Shown: positions 8,625 through 16,281, counted from the stretch's first letter. The stretch: DNA of 64,000 nt from Thiohalobacter sp. (GCF_027000115.1 NZ_JALTON010000018.1:1-64000), one strand, 5' to 3'. A program made the numbers and translations. The notes: generated by a model not told the origin, from the letters alone.

Positions 8625-8682
8625 GATGGGCACGCTTCGCTTTGCCCATCCTACCTTATTTCTGACTCCTGACTTCTGACGC
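8625..8682. repeat. Interspersed palindrome (GATGGGCA...TGCCCATC) plus TTCTGAC-type tandem words
   Basis: GATGGGCA at 8625-8632 and its inverse at 8643-8650 flank a GC-rich loop. I recognise this as a widespread interspersed proteobacterial palindrome of the type TGGGCA-CGCTTCGCT-TTGCCCA. Immediately after it come TTTCTGACTCCTGACTTCTGAC words, which encode the last residues and the stop codon of the branched-chain aminotransferase. Confidence 0.6.
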
Positions 8683-9612
8683 CTCCCCCTGCCTCACCGG
8701 CGTCAGCCACTCGGGATGCACCTGGTGCCGGCCGTGGACCACGTCGAAATAGAGCTTCTGCAGCATTTCGGTCACGGGCCCGCGGGTGCCGCTGCCGATG
8801 GGCCGGTTGTCCACCTCGCGGATGGGCGTGACCTCGGCGGCGGTGCCGGTGAAGAAGGCCTCGTCGGCGATGTAGACCTCGTCGCGGGTGATGCGCTTCT
8901 CGCGCACTTCCAGCCCCTGCTCGGCGGCCAGGCGCAGGATGGTGTCGCGGGTGATGCCTTCCAGCGCGGAGGTCAGGTCCGGGGTATAGAGAATGCCGTC
9001 GCGCACGATGAAGATGTTCTCGCCACTGCCCTCGGCCACGAAGCCGTCGACATCCAGCAGCAGGGCCTCGTCATAGCCATCGCGCAGGGCCTCGTTAAGC
9101 GCCAGCATGGAGTTCATGTAGTTGCCGTTGGCCTTGGCGCGGCACATGGTGATGTTTACATGGTGGCGGGCGAACGAGGAGGTCTTGATGCGGATGCCGT
9201 TGCGCATGTTCTCCTCGCCCAGGTACGCACCCCACTCCCAGGCGGCGACGATGACGTGCACCTTCAGATTGTCCGCGCGCAGGCCCATGCCCTCGGAGCC
9301 GTAGAAGGCCATGGGACGGATGTAGGCGGAGGCCAGGCCGTTCTCGCGCACGACGGCAAGCTGCGCCTCGTTCAGCGTCCCGGCATCGTACGGCATGGGC
9401 ATGTTGAGAATGCGCGCCGAATTGAACAACCGCCGGGTATGATCCTCCAGCCGGAAGATGGCCGTACCGCGCTCGCCCTGGTAGGCGCGCACGCCCTCGA
9501 ACACGCCCATGCCGTAGTGCAGGGTGTGGGTCAGCACATGGGTGGTGGCCTCGCGCCAGGGAACCAGTTCCCCGTCATACCAGATGACGCCGTCTCGATC
9601 GGCCATGGACAT
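8656..9612 (-). CDS. ilvE: Branched-chain amino acid aminotransferase
   Basis: A class IV PLP aminotransferase that interconverts valine, leucine and isoleucine with their 2-oxo acids. The start region MADRDGVIWYDGELVPW, HTLHYGMGVFEGVRAY, the PLP lysine in CRAKANGNYMNSML and the DVDGFVAEGSGENIF block are all typical. The open frame continues far upstream, but homologues begin here; ATGs at 9612 and 9606 are both possible, the first having GAGG upstream. The product is about 318 residues, roughly ten longer than usual; the extra tail (GEASEVRSQK) is encoded by the TTCTGAC repeat at 8660-8682. Separated from glnE by another repeat. Confidence 0.93.
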   Translation of the reverse strand: MSMADRDGVIWYDGELVPWREATTHVLTHTLHYGMGVFEGVRAYQGERGTAIFRLEDHTRRLFNSARILNMPMPYDAGTLNEAQLAVVRENGLASAYIRPMAFYGSEGMGLRADNLKVHVIVAAWEWGAYLGEENMRNGIRIKTSSFARHHVNITMCRAKANGNYMNSMLALNEALRDGYDEALLLDVDGFVAEGSGENIFIVRDGILYTPDLTSALEGITRDTILRLAAEQGLEVREKRITRDEVYIADEAFFTGTAAEVTPIREVDNRPIGSGTRGPVTEMLQKLYFDVVHGRHQVHPEWLTPVRQGEASEVRSQK

Positions 9613-9629
9613 GATCAGCAATCCTCGAT

Positions 9630-9700
9630 GTCTGTTGTCCCGGATTCCGGATTCCGAGTCCTGAATCCTGTCTTCTGAATTCTGAATCCCGCATCCCGGG
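9630..9700. repeat. Tandem GGATTCC/TTCTGAATCC-word element
   Basis: The whole glnE-ilvE spacer is made of degenerate tandem words: GGATTCCGGATTCCG, then TCCTGAATCC, then TTCTGAATTCTGAATCC. Because GGATTCC and GAATTC are near-palindromic, the stretch can fold back on itself. Same word family as the stretches near 8.66 and 47.49 kb. Confidence 0.6.
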
Positions 9701-9707
9701 CTGCCGG

Positions 9708-12608
9708 CTACGCACTTCCGCTTCCGATCAGCCGTTCCCACACCGCCCGCACCCGCTTGCGCTCGGCACGGAACTCGCTGTCGGGCACCCGGGCCGGCTG
9801 TTCCTGCAGGGTCAGCTGGTGCAGGCGGCGGCGGTAGGCACGATAGGCGTCGGCCAGGGCCCCGGCATCCGCGGGCGCAATCAGCCCGTGGGCGGCAAGC
9901 CCCTCGAGCAGGCGGATGTTGTCGCTGAATCGCACCAGATCGGGGTGATCGTGGGCCCAGCGCAGGATACTGTATTGCACCACAAATTCGATATCCGCGA
10001 TACCTCCGGCCCCCTGCTTGAGATCGAACCGACCGGGGCCGGCGCGATCCAGCTCGGCACGCATGCGGGCCCGCATGTCCCGCACCTCGGCCGCCAGCCG
10101 GACCGGATCGCGCGGCTGGCACAGGACCTCGCGGCGGATCTGTGCAAAGGCCGCCACCGCCGATGCGTCGCCGGCCACCGGGCGGGCACGGACCAGGGCC
10201 TGGTGCTCCCAGGTCCAGGCCTCCTCGCGCTGGTAGTCGGCGAAGGCGTCCAGCGCCGTCACCAGCAGCCCCGAGGCCCCGCGCGGGCGCAGCCGCATGT
10301 CGACCTCGTAGAGGTCGCCGGCCGGCGTGGCCGTGCTCAGCATGTGAATGATGCGCTGGCCCAGCCGGGCGAAAAACACCGGCGCATCCAGCGGCCTCGG
10401 CCCGCGGGTACGCGCCGTGTCCGGTACCGGCTCGTGCAGAAACACCAGATCCAGGTCCGAGCCGTAGCCCAGCTCTATGCCCCCCAGCTTGCCGTAACCG
10501 ACGATCACGAAGCCCGCCGGCCGCGCCCTGGCGCCCGCACCGAGCATGGGCTCGCCATGGCGGGCGGCGAGGTGGGTCCGCGCCAGCGCCAGCACCCGGA
10601 TCAGCACCACCTCGGCGATGTCGGTCAGATGGTCGCTGACCACCATCAGCGGCGTGGCGCCCACCACGTCGGCTGCGGCCACCCGCAGCACCGCGGCCTG
10701 CCTGAAGGTCCGCAGCACGTCCATCTGCTGTTCCAGATCCTCGGCCCCGATGCCCGCCAGCCGCTCGTCCAGCTCGCGCTCCAGTTCCTCGCGTGAGGGC
10801 GGGCGATACAGGGTGCGCGGGTCCAGCAGTTCGTCGAGCAAGATGGGATGGCGGGCCAGCTCGGCGGCGATCCAGGGACTGGCCGAGCACAGGCGCACCA
10901 GTTGCGACAGCGCCATGGGATGCTCGACCAGCAGGGCGAGATAGGCGCTGCGCCCGCTGATGGCCTCGACCAGGCGCAGCACCCGCGGCAGGGTCTCGTC
11001 GGGGTGCGGGGCGTCGCCGACCGCCGCGATCAGCAGCGGCATCAGCCGCTCCAGCCGTCCCCGCCCGCGTGCCCCCAGTTTCGGCGCCATCGCCAGTCGC
11101 GACTGCTCCAGCAGCCGCAGCGCCTCGTCGGGCCGGGCGAAGCCTTCGCGGCCCAGAACGGACGCCGCCTCGGTACGTTCCAGGGTACCCTCCCAGACGC
11201 CGGCGAGCGGGCCGACCGATTCGGGCGCCGTTTCCTCGGACTGGGGCGCGCTGAACACCTGCTCGAACTGGCCCTGTACGAATCGGCGGTGGCGGTCGAG
11301 TTCCGCCTGGAAGCTTGGCCAGTCGGCGAAGCCCATACTCCAGGCCAGCCGCAGCCGCCCCTCTTCGTCCTCGGGCAGGCTGTGGCGCTGCTCGTCGGCC
11401 CATTCCTGGAGGTGGTTCTCCGTCTGGCGCAGGAAGCGGTAGGCGCTGGCCAGCCGGCGCGCCGCATAGGCCGGCAGCAGCTCCAGTTCGGCGAGGCGTT
11501 CGAGCACCGTCAACAACTGACGCACCCGCAGCCGGGGCTCGCGCCCCCCGCGCACCAGCTGGAAGGCCTGGGCGATGAACTCGATTTCGCGGATGCCGCC
11601 GGGACCCAGCTTGACGTTGGCGTCCATGCCGCGCCGGCGCACCTCGCGGCTGATCATGGCCTTCATCTCGCGCAACTGCTCGAACACGCCGAAATCCAGA
11701 TAGCGGCGATAGACGAAGGGCGCGAGCAGCGCCATCAGCTCGGCATTGGCCTCCGGGTCACCCGCCACCGGGCGCGCCTTGATCATGGCATAGCGCTCCC
11801 ACTCGCGGCCCTGGGACTGGTAGTAGTCCTCGAGCATGGCGAAGTCCATCACCAGCGGGCCGCTGTCGCCGAAGGGGCGCAGGCGCATGTCCACCCGGTA
11901 GACGAAGCCCTCGGCGGTGCTGTCGCCGAGGGCATGGATCAGCTGCTGTCCCAGGCGGGTGAAGAATTCCTCGTGGGTCAGCCCCCGACGCCCCAGGATG
12001 CCGGGCTCGGGGTAGGCGAAGATGAGATCGATGTCCGAGGAAAAATTGAGTTCTCGGGCACCCAGCTTGCCCATGCCGAGCACCGACAGCCGCTGCACCC
12101 GGCCCTCGCCGTCGCGCGGCGTGCCCAGATCGCGACACTGCCACTCGAACAGCCGTTCCAGGGTGACCGAGATGCAGGCGTCGGCCAGATCGGACAGGTC
12201 GCGCAGCACCTCGTCGACGGGCGCCCAGCCCGCCAGGTCGCGCCAGGCGATGCGCACCATCTCGTAGCGGCGCAGCCGGCGCAGCGCCGCCCCCAGCTCG
12301 CGCGGATCGCCCACCTCGGCGAGCGCCCCGGCGACGCGCCCGGGGTACTCATCGGCGGCGTAGTCGCCGAGCAGGTCACCGGAATCGAGCAGGCGCTGGA
12401 GCAGGTCGGGTTCGCGGCGCAGGCTGGTGGCCACGAACTCGCTGGCGGCGAACACCCGGCCCAGCACTCCCAGGAATTCGCGATGGTCGGGCACGCGTGC
12501 ACCCGCCTCCGCCGCGGCCTCGCGAAAGGCCTGCCAGCGGAATGCGGTCCCGGCGCGCAGCGCCTCGGGCACCGCCGAGGCAGGATCGAATTCTGTGAGG
12601 CTGTTCAC
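9708..12608 (-). CDS. glnE: Bifunctional glutamine synthetase adenylyltransferase/adenylyl-removing enzyme
   Basis: A 966-residue GlnE, which adenylylates and deadenylylates glutamine synthetase in response to PII signalling. Two nucleotidyltransferase domains are visible. The N-terminal one (deadenylylase) contains LGMGKLGARELNFSSDIDLIF; the C-terminal one (adenylylase) contains VGYGKLGGIELGYGSDLDLVF. Each is followed by a DxRLRP block, and helical linkers carry the GIREIEF and GIADIEF motifs. Length matches the family. The start is a GTG with AGGAG about 13 bases upstream. It is divergent from the PilT-family ATPase gene. Confidence 0.95.
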   Translation of the reverse strand: MNSLTEFDPASAVPEALRAGTAFRWQAFREAAAEAGARVPDHREFLGVLGRVFAASEFVATSLRREPDLLQRLLDSGDLLGDYAADEYPGRVAGALAEVGDPRELGAALRRLRRYEMVRIAWRDLAGWAPVDEVLRDLSDLADACISVTLERLFEWQCRDLGTPRDGEGRVQRLSVLGMGKLGARELNFSSDIDLIFAYPEPGILGRRGLTHEEFFTRLGQQLIHALGDSTAEGFVYRVDMRLRPFGDSGPLVMDFAMLEDYYQSQGREWERYAMIKARPVAGDPEANAELMALLAPFVYRRYLDFGVFEQLREMKAMISREVRRRGMDANVKLGPGGIREIEFIAQAFQLVRGGREPRLRVRQLLTVLERLAELELLPAYAARRLASAYRFLRQTENHLQEWADEQRHSLPEDEEGRLRLAWSMGFADWPSFQAELDRHRRFVQGQFEQVFSAPQSEETAPESVGPLAGVWEGTLERTEAASVLGREGFARPDEALRLLEQSRLAMAPKLGARGRGRLERLMPLLIAAVGDAPHPDETLPRVLRLVEAISGRSAYLALLVEHPMALSQLVRLCSASPWIAAELARHPILLDELLDPRTLYRPPSREELERELDERLAGIGAEDLEQQMDVLRTFRQAAVLRVAAADVVGATPLMVVSDHLTDIAEVVLIRVLALARTHLAARHGEPMLGAGARARPAGFVIVGYGKLGGIELGYGSDLDLVFLHEPVPDTARTRGPRPLDAPVFFARLGQRIIHMLSTATPAGDLYEVDMRLRPRGASGLLVTALDAFADYQREEAWTWEHQALVRARPVAGDASAVAAFAQIRREVLCQPRDPVRLAAEVRDMRARMRAELDRAGPGRFDLKQGAGGIADIEFVVQYSILRWAHDHPDLVRFSDNIRLLEGLAAHGLIAPADAGALADAYRAYRRRLHQLTLQEQPARVPDSEFRAERKRVRAVWERLIGSGSA

Positions 12609-12722
12609 AATTTGCGCCTGACTCCTTTCGTCTCAGGAGCTTACCGCGTTTGCGACGCCCGGAACAGGCGCCGGCCCGTTCAAGTCGCCCGCCCGTTCGC
12701 CGACATGCTGGAAGACCGCTCG

Positions 12723-12762
12723 GGCCCGCCGCGCGCTGCCGCATGCCCGCGCGCGGCGGGCC
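12723..12762. repeat. Strong GC hairpin in the leader of the PilU-like ATPase gene
   Basis: A 14-bp perfect inverted repeat (12723-12736 with 12749-12762) with a 12-nt loop, ending 25 bases before the ATPase start codon. No T-tract follows in either direction, so it is not a classical intrinsic terminator. It would form a very stable structure in the 5' leader of the plus-strand mRNA, or it could be a binding site. Confidence 0.5.
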
Positions 12763-12787
12763 TCAACAACAGCAATCGGGGACGGAG

Positions 12788-13954
12788 ATGGAATTCAAAG
12801 ACTATCTGAAGATCATGGTCATGAAGGATGCCTCGGACCTCTATCTGAGCACCGGGGCACCGCCGGCGTGCAAGTTCCATGGCCAGCTGAAGGTCATCGA
12901 AAAGGCCACCATGACGCCCGAGCGCATCAAGGAGATCGCCTATTCGCTCATGGACGAGGAACAGATCCGCCAGTTCGAGCAGAAACCGGAAATGAACCTG
13001 GCCATCTCCGAACACAATGTCGGCCGTTTCCGCGTCAACATCTTCAAGCAGCGCAATTCCATCGGCATGGTGGTGCGCAACATCAAGACCCGGATTCCGA
13101 AGTGGCAGGATCTGGGCCTGCCGCCGGTGCTGACCGAGGTCATCATGGCCAAGCGCGGCCTGGTGCTGTTCGTCGGCGCCACCGGATCGGGCAAGTCCAC
13201 CTCGCTGGCGGCGCTGATCGACTACCGCAACCAGAACTCGGCCGGCCACATCATCACCATCGAGGATCCGATCGAGTTCGTGCACTCGCACAAGAAATCC
13301 ATCATCAACCAGCGCGAGGTCGGACTGGACACCGACTGCTATGCCGATGCCCTCAAGAACACCCTGCGCCAGGCCCCGGACGTGATCCTGATCGGCGAGA
13401 TCCGCGACCGCGAGACCATGGAGCACGCCATCACCTTCGCCGAAACCGGCCACCTCGCCATTTCCACCCTGCATGCCAACAACGCCAACCAGGCGCTGGA
13501 CCGCATCATCAATTTCTTCCCGGAGGACCGGCGCCAGCAGTTGCTGCTGGACCTGTCGCTGAACCTGCGCGCCTTCGTCTCCCAGCGTCTGGTACCCACC
13601 ACCGACGGCAAGCGCACCGCTGCGGTCGAGGTGCTGCTGGGCACGCCGCTGGTGCAGGATCTCATCCATCGCGGCGAGATCCACCAGATCAAGGAGGTCA
13701 TGGAGAAGTCCGAGAATCTCGGCATGCAGACCTTCGACAGCGCCCTGTACCGGCTGTACATGGACGGCCGCATCAGCCTGGAGGAGGCCCTGCGCAACGC
13801 CGACTCGCCGAACAACCTGCGCCTGCGCATCAATCTGTCCGAGGAGGACGCCGAAGCAAAACTCGCCGCCACGGCCGCCGGCCTCTCCCTGGCCGAGGAC
13901 GAGGACAACGGCCCGCAGATCGCGGCCACGGGGACGCTGTCTCTGGCAGAGTAG
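12788..13954 (+). CDS. PilT/PilU-family twitching ATPase (third paralogue)
   Basis: A 388-residue hexameric secretion-type ATPase. Walker A is GATGSGKSTS, the Asp box is IIIEDPIEFVH-like (ITIEDPIEFVHSH), Walker B is LIGEIRDRETM and the His box is ISTLHANNANQ. The start MEFKDYLKIMVMKDASDLYL and the RIINFFPEDRR block resemble PilU more than PilT. Such proteins assist or power type IV pilus retraction. It is distinct from the pilU and pilT genes at 55.5-57.8 kb and carries a longer acidic C-terminus (about 355-388). No pilus gene is adjacent; the next gene is an ECF sigma factor. The ATG at 12788 follows GGGGACGGAG. Confidence 0.88.
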   Translation: MEFKDYLKIMVMKDASDLYLSTGAPPACKFHGQLKVIEKATMTPERIKEIAYSLMDEEQIRQFEQKPEMNLAISEHNVGRFRVNIFKQRNSIGMVVRNIKTRIPKWQDLGLPPVLTEVIMAKRGLVLFVGATGSGKSTSLAALIDYRNQNSAGHIITIEDPIEFVHSHKKSIINQREVGLDTDCYADALKNTLRQAPDVILIGEIRDRETMEHAITFAETGHLAISTLHANNANQALDRIINFFPEDRRQQLLLDLSLNLRAFVSQRLVPTTDGKRTAAVEVLLGTPLVQDLIHRGEIHQIKEVMEKSENLGMQTFDSALYRLYMDGRISLEEALRNADSPNNLRLRINLSEEDAEAKLAATAAGLSLAEDEDNGPQIAATGTLSLAE

Positions 13955-13973
13955 CGGCCGGCGCCCCGCCCAT

Positions 13974-14001
13974 AAAAAAACCCCGGCCGGAGTGGCCGGG
14001 G
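13974..14001 (-). terminator. Intrinsic terminator-like hairpin, minus-strand orientation
   Basis: CCCCGGCC (13981-13988) pairs with GGCCGGGG (13994-14001). The A7 tract at 13974-13980 makes this a hairpin followed by U7 when read on the minus strand. No minus-strand gene feeds into it. It may protect the ATPase gene from antisense transcription or end an unannotated minus-strand RNA; for the plus strand it lacks a U-tract. Confidence 0.55.
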
Positions 14002-14235
14002 CAAGCCTCACAGGGGTGGAGGAGTACATACCCTGTCAGTCACGCGGGATCGGGACGCCTGCCAGGAAGCCCGACTCCCTGTGCTTCCGCTGTACTTCCA
14101 TGGACGAGGCCTTTTCACGATTTATTCCCTCGCCTGCCGCACCACCCCACCGCCACGGCACCCTGTGGAATAATGTCCCCACGGCGCCCGTCTATTTCGC
14201 AGCGAGACGCCGAACCCTGGGCCATACGGGTAACG

Positions 14236-14805
14236 ATGATGAAACTGGTGAATTTCTTCTGCCGGAGCCAGGAGTTCCGGAAGCGCCTCGAGGGCAACCG
14301 GGACCGCCTGTACCGGATCGCGTACTCCTGGTGCCACGATGCTGCCCTGGCGGATGACCTTACCCAGGAAGCCATTGAAAAGGCCTTGAAGAAGAGCGGC
14401 CAGCTGCGCGATCCCGGGGCCCTGGACACCTGGCTGTTCAGCATCCTCAACAACTGCTGGCGGGATCACTTCCGGCGCTCGAAGGATACTGTCGATATCG
14501 ACGAGATCCCCTTCACCAGTGATTCCACGCCGGAAGAGGAAGGCCACAAGCACCAGGTGGTCACGGCCGTCCGTGAGGCGATCGCCACCCTGCCCAACGG
14601 TCAGCGCCAGGTCCTGACCCTGGTCGATCTGGAGGGCTGCTCCTACATCGAGGTCGCCAACATTCTCGGCGTCCCGGTCGGCACTGTCATGAGCCGCCTG
14701 TGCCGGGCCCGCCGCGCCCTCAAGGCGCGACTCATCGACTCCGAACTGGCGCCCGGGACAAGCGTAACCGAGCCGCAGAACCATCGGATCCGGAGGATCA
14801 AGTGA
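14236..14805 (+). CDS. ECF-type RNA polymerase sigma factor
   Basis: A 189-residue sigma-70 family protein with only regions 2 and 4. Region 2 (about 20-80) contains NRDRLYRIAYSWCHDAALADDLTQEA and a DTWLFSILNNCWRD stretch. Region 4 (about 115-170) contains LPNGQRQVLTLVDLEGCSYIEVA, followed by a GVPVGTVMSRLCRARRAL recognition helix. It would direct polymerase to an ECF promoter set when released by its partner. Its TGA overlaps the next ATG (TGATG), so it is translationally coupled to the anti-sigma gene. The start is the first of two tandem ATGs before KLVNFF. It is unclear which promoter drives the pair. Confidence 0.9.
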   Translation: MMKLVNFFCRSQEFRKRLEGNRDRLYRIAYSWCHDAALADDLTQEAIEKALKKSGQLRDPGALDTWLFSILNNCWRDHFRRSKDTVDIDEIPFTSDSTPEEEGHKHQVVTAVREAIATLPNGQRQVLTLVDLEGCSYIEVANILGVPVGTVMSRLCRARRALKARLIDSELAPGTSVTEPQNHRIRRIK

Positions 14806-15569
14806 TGACGCTCGATCGAAGCATCTCGGAAGAGCATCTCAACGCCTTCGTCGACAACCAGCTCGACGCAGACGAAAAGAGCCGTATTCTCGGCGCCATC
14901 AACAGCGACGAGGACCTCAGCCGCCGGGCCTGCGAGGTGCGGCGCCTGCGCGAGCTGGTCCAGCATGCCTACGATTACCCCCCCCGACCGGCCCGCGAGC
15001 ACCTGGCGACCCGGCGGGCGAACCCCTGGATCCAGGGCGTCGCCGCCATGCTGCTGCTGGCGCTGGGTGCCCTGATCGGGTGGGTGGGCCATGGCCAGCG
15101 GACACCCGAGGCGGCACTGCAGACCCAGGCCATGTACCTGGACGAGGAAAAGGCCTTCCAGACCGCCAGCATCGCCGAGGCGCCGGTGGCCCGGAACGGT
15201 CGCAAGATCCTGCTGCATCTCAGCAGCGGCGATCCGCAGAAGATCGAGGAGGCCCTCAACACCGCCGAGGGCCTGCTGCGCACCTACCGCGCCAAGCACC
15301 TGCCGGTCGAGGTGGAGCTGGTGGCCAACGCCGGCGGCCTGAACCTGCTGCGTGCCGACGTCTCGCCCTTCGCCGACCGGGTGCGTACCCTGCAGGAGGA
15401 ATTCGAGAACATCACCTTCCTCGCCTGCCAGACGGCCATGAACCGTCTGCTCCAGCGCGAGCACATGGACAACCTGCCGCCACTGCTGCCGGAGGCGCTG
15501 ATCACGCCCAACGCCCTCGAGGAGATTCTCACCCGCCTCCAGGAAGGGTGGGTCTATGTGAGCGTCTGA
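14805..15569 (+). CDS. Membrane anti-sigma factor with C-terminal DsrE-like domain
   Basis: A 254-residue protein in three parts. Residues 1-70 resemble anti-sigma N-terminal domains (HLNAFVDNQLDADE, followed by a charged helical region) but lack the zinc-binding Cys/His set of ZAS domains. Residues about 75-95 form one transmembrane helix (WIQGVAAMLLLALGALIGWVG). Residues about 132-253 look like a DsrE/YchN-type domain: KILLHLSSGDP, VEVELVANAGGLNLLRAD, ITFLACQTAM with Cys208, and a final LQEGWVYVSV strand. DsrE-fold proteins carry or sense sulfur in many bacteria. With a single pass and a cytoplasmic N-terminus, the DsrE-like half would be periplasmic. Role inferred: it sequesters the coupled ECF sigma factor until a signal reaches the C-terminal domain. 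Confidence 0.78.
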   Translation: MTLDRSISEEHLNAFVDNQLDADEKSRILGAINSDEDLSRRACEVRRLRELVQHAYDYPPRPAREHLATRRANPWIQGVAAMLLLALGALIGWVGHGQRTPEAALQTQAMYLDEEKAFQTASIAEAPVARNGRKILLHLSSGDPQKIEEALNTAEGLLRTYRAKHLPVEVELVANAGGLNLLRADVSPFADRVRTLQEEFENITFLACQTAMNRLLQREHMDNLPPLLPEALITPNALEEILTRLQEGWVYVSV

Positions 15570-15675
15570 GCCGTCTCGTGGCTCGGACGTTCCGGGGCGC
15601 CAAGCATCCAGCGCCCTCTTCGGCCGACTGGCCCGGCCCGCGTCGGATAACGCGAATTGATGCAACCCCAAATAC

Positions 15676-15704
15676 TTGATCTTTTCACTCAGGATCTATA
15701 TATT
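15676..15704 (+). promoter_or_regulatory. Sigma-70-like promoter of the SOR-like gene
   Basis: TTGATC (15676-15681), a 17-bp spacer and TATATT (15699-15704) lie in a distinctly AT-rich stretch, about 42 bases before the start codon. Spacing is optimal and both hexamers are near consensus. An ECF-type promoter could also exist in this gap but I cannot identify one. Confidence 0.6.
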
Positions 15705-15745
15705 AGAATCCACTTATAACCTTATACAGGATTCAGGAGGTCGAC

Positions 15746-16198
15746 ATGAGTGGACTGATCGCCAATTTCCCCGCTGACGGCGTGGTAACCGTCAATCGCG
15801 TGATTCTGAAGCCGGAGTACACGGTGGATGATCTTCAGGAGCGCGTGGCCCTGTTGTGTGAAAACGTCAAGACCTACCATTCCGACACGGGTTTCGTGGG
15901 CGGCTTCGTGTGCCTGAACAGCGGTGCTGTATCCAACGAGGGCTCGACCGTGGGCCAGGCCGTGGAAAGCCCGCTGAAGGGCAAGGAAGCGCTGATCGTG
16001 ACCTTCTGGAACAGCTTCGAGGATCACGAGGCGTCTCACCGCAGCGAAACCTTCCAGCCGCTGTTCCGGAAGGTGCTGGAGCTGTGCGAGAACGGCAACG
16101 AGGAAATTGCCTACGAAATGCTGTGGTCGGGCAAGGCCTATGACCCCGAGGCCGCAAAGGCCGCGCGCGAGGCCAAGGAGAAGTACGCCGCCGCCTGA
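15746..16198 (+). CDS. Short SOR-like (sulfur oxygenase reductase) ferredoxin-fold protein
   Basis: A 150-residue soluble protein with no signal peptide. I compared it from memory with archaeal SOR (308 residues). Cys38 followed by a His45...GFVGGF segment corresponds to catalytic Cys31 and its GFVGF neighbour. TFWNSFEDHEASH matches the TFWxxWxDHExxH segment, giving His94 and His98. Glu124 in AYEMLW matches the third iron ligand. Spacings are close (56 against 55 and 26 against 24 residues). So the mononuclear iron site and active cysteine of the SOR N-terminal half appear retained in a half-length protein of the dimeric alpha/beta-barrel (ABM) superfamily. An AGGAGG five bases before the ATG suggests strong translation. 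A plain antibiotic-biosynthesis-monooxygenase-like protein is the alternative. Confidence 0.6.
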   Translation: MSGLIANFPADGVVTVNRVILKPEYTVDDLQERVALLCENVKTYHSDTGFVGGFVCLNSGAVSNEGSTVGQAVESPLKGKEALIVTFWNSFEDHEASHRSETFQPLFRKVLELCENGNEEIAYEMLWSGKAYDPEAAKAAREAKEKYAAA

Positions 16199-16216
16199 TT
16201 CACTGGCACAGCAAAA

Positions 16217-16251
16217 GAAAGGGCGGGCCCTGCAAGGGGTCCGCCCTTTTT
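16217..16251 (+). terminator. Rho-independent terminator after the SOR-like gene
   Basis: AAAGGGCGG-type arm (from 16217) pairs with CCGCCCTTT (to about 16249) around a GCCCTGCAAGGGGT loop, followed by a T-run. Correct position 19 bases after the stop codon. The A-rich 5' flank may make it weakly bidirectional for the convergent radical SAM gene. Confidence 0.85.
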
Positions 16252-16281
16252 CATTGGCCGTCCCTGGTGCAGTATGCGGGT

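Noticed and set aside
9613-11403. Upstream extension of the ilvE frame by about 600 codons
   Set aside because: The extension runs antisense-like through glnE in another frame; known IlvE proteins start at the MSMADRDG region.
14115-14784. Minus-strand genes opposite the sigma factor
   Set aside because: Frames here are antisense shadows without family similarity, although an RNA on this strand cannot be excluded because of the minus-oriented terminator.
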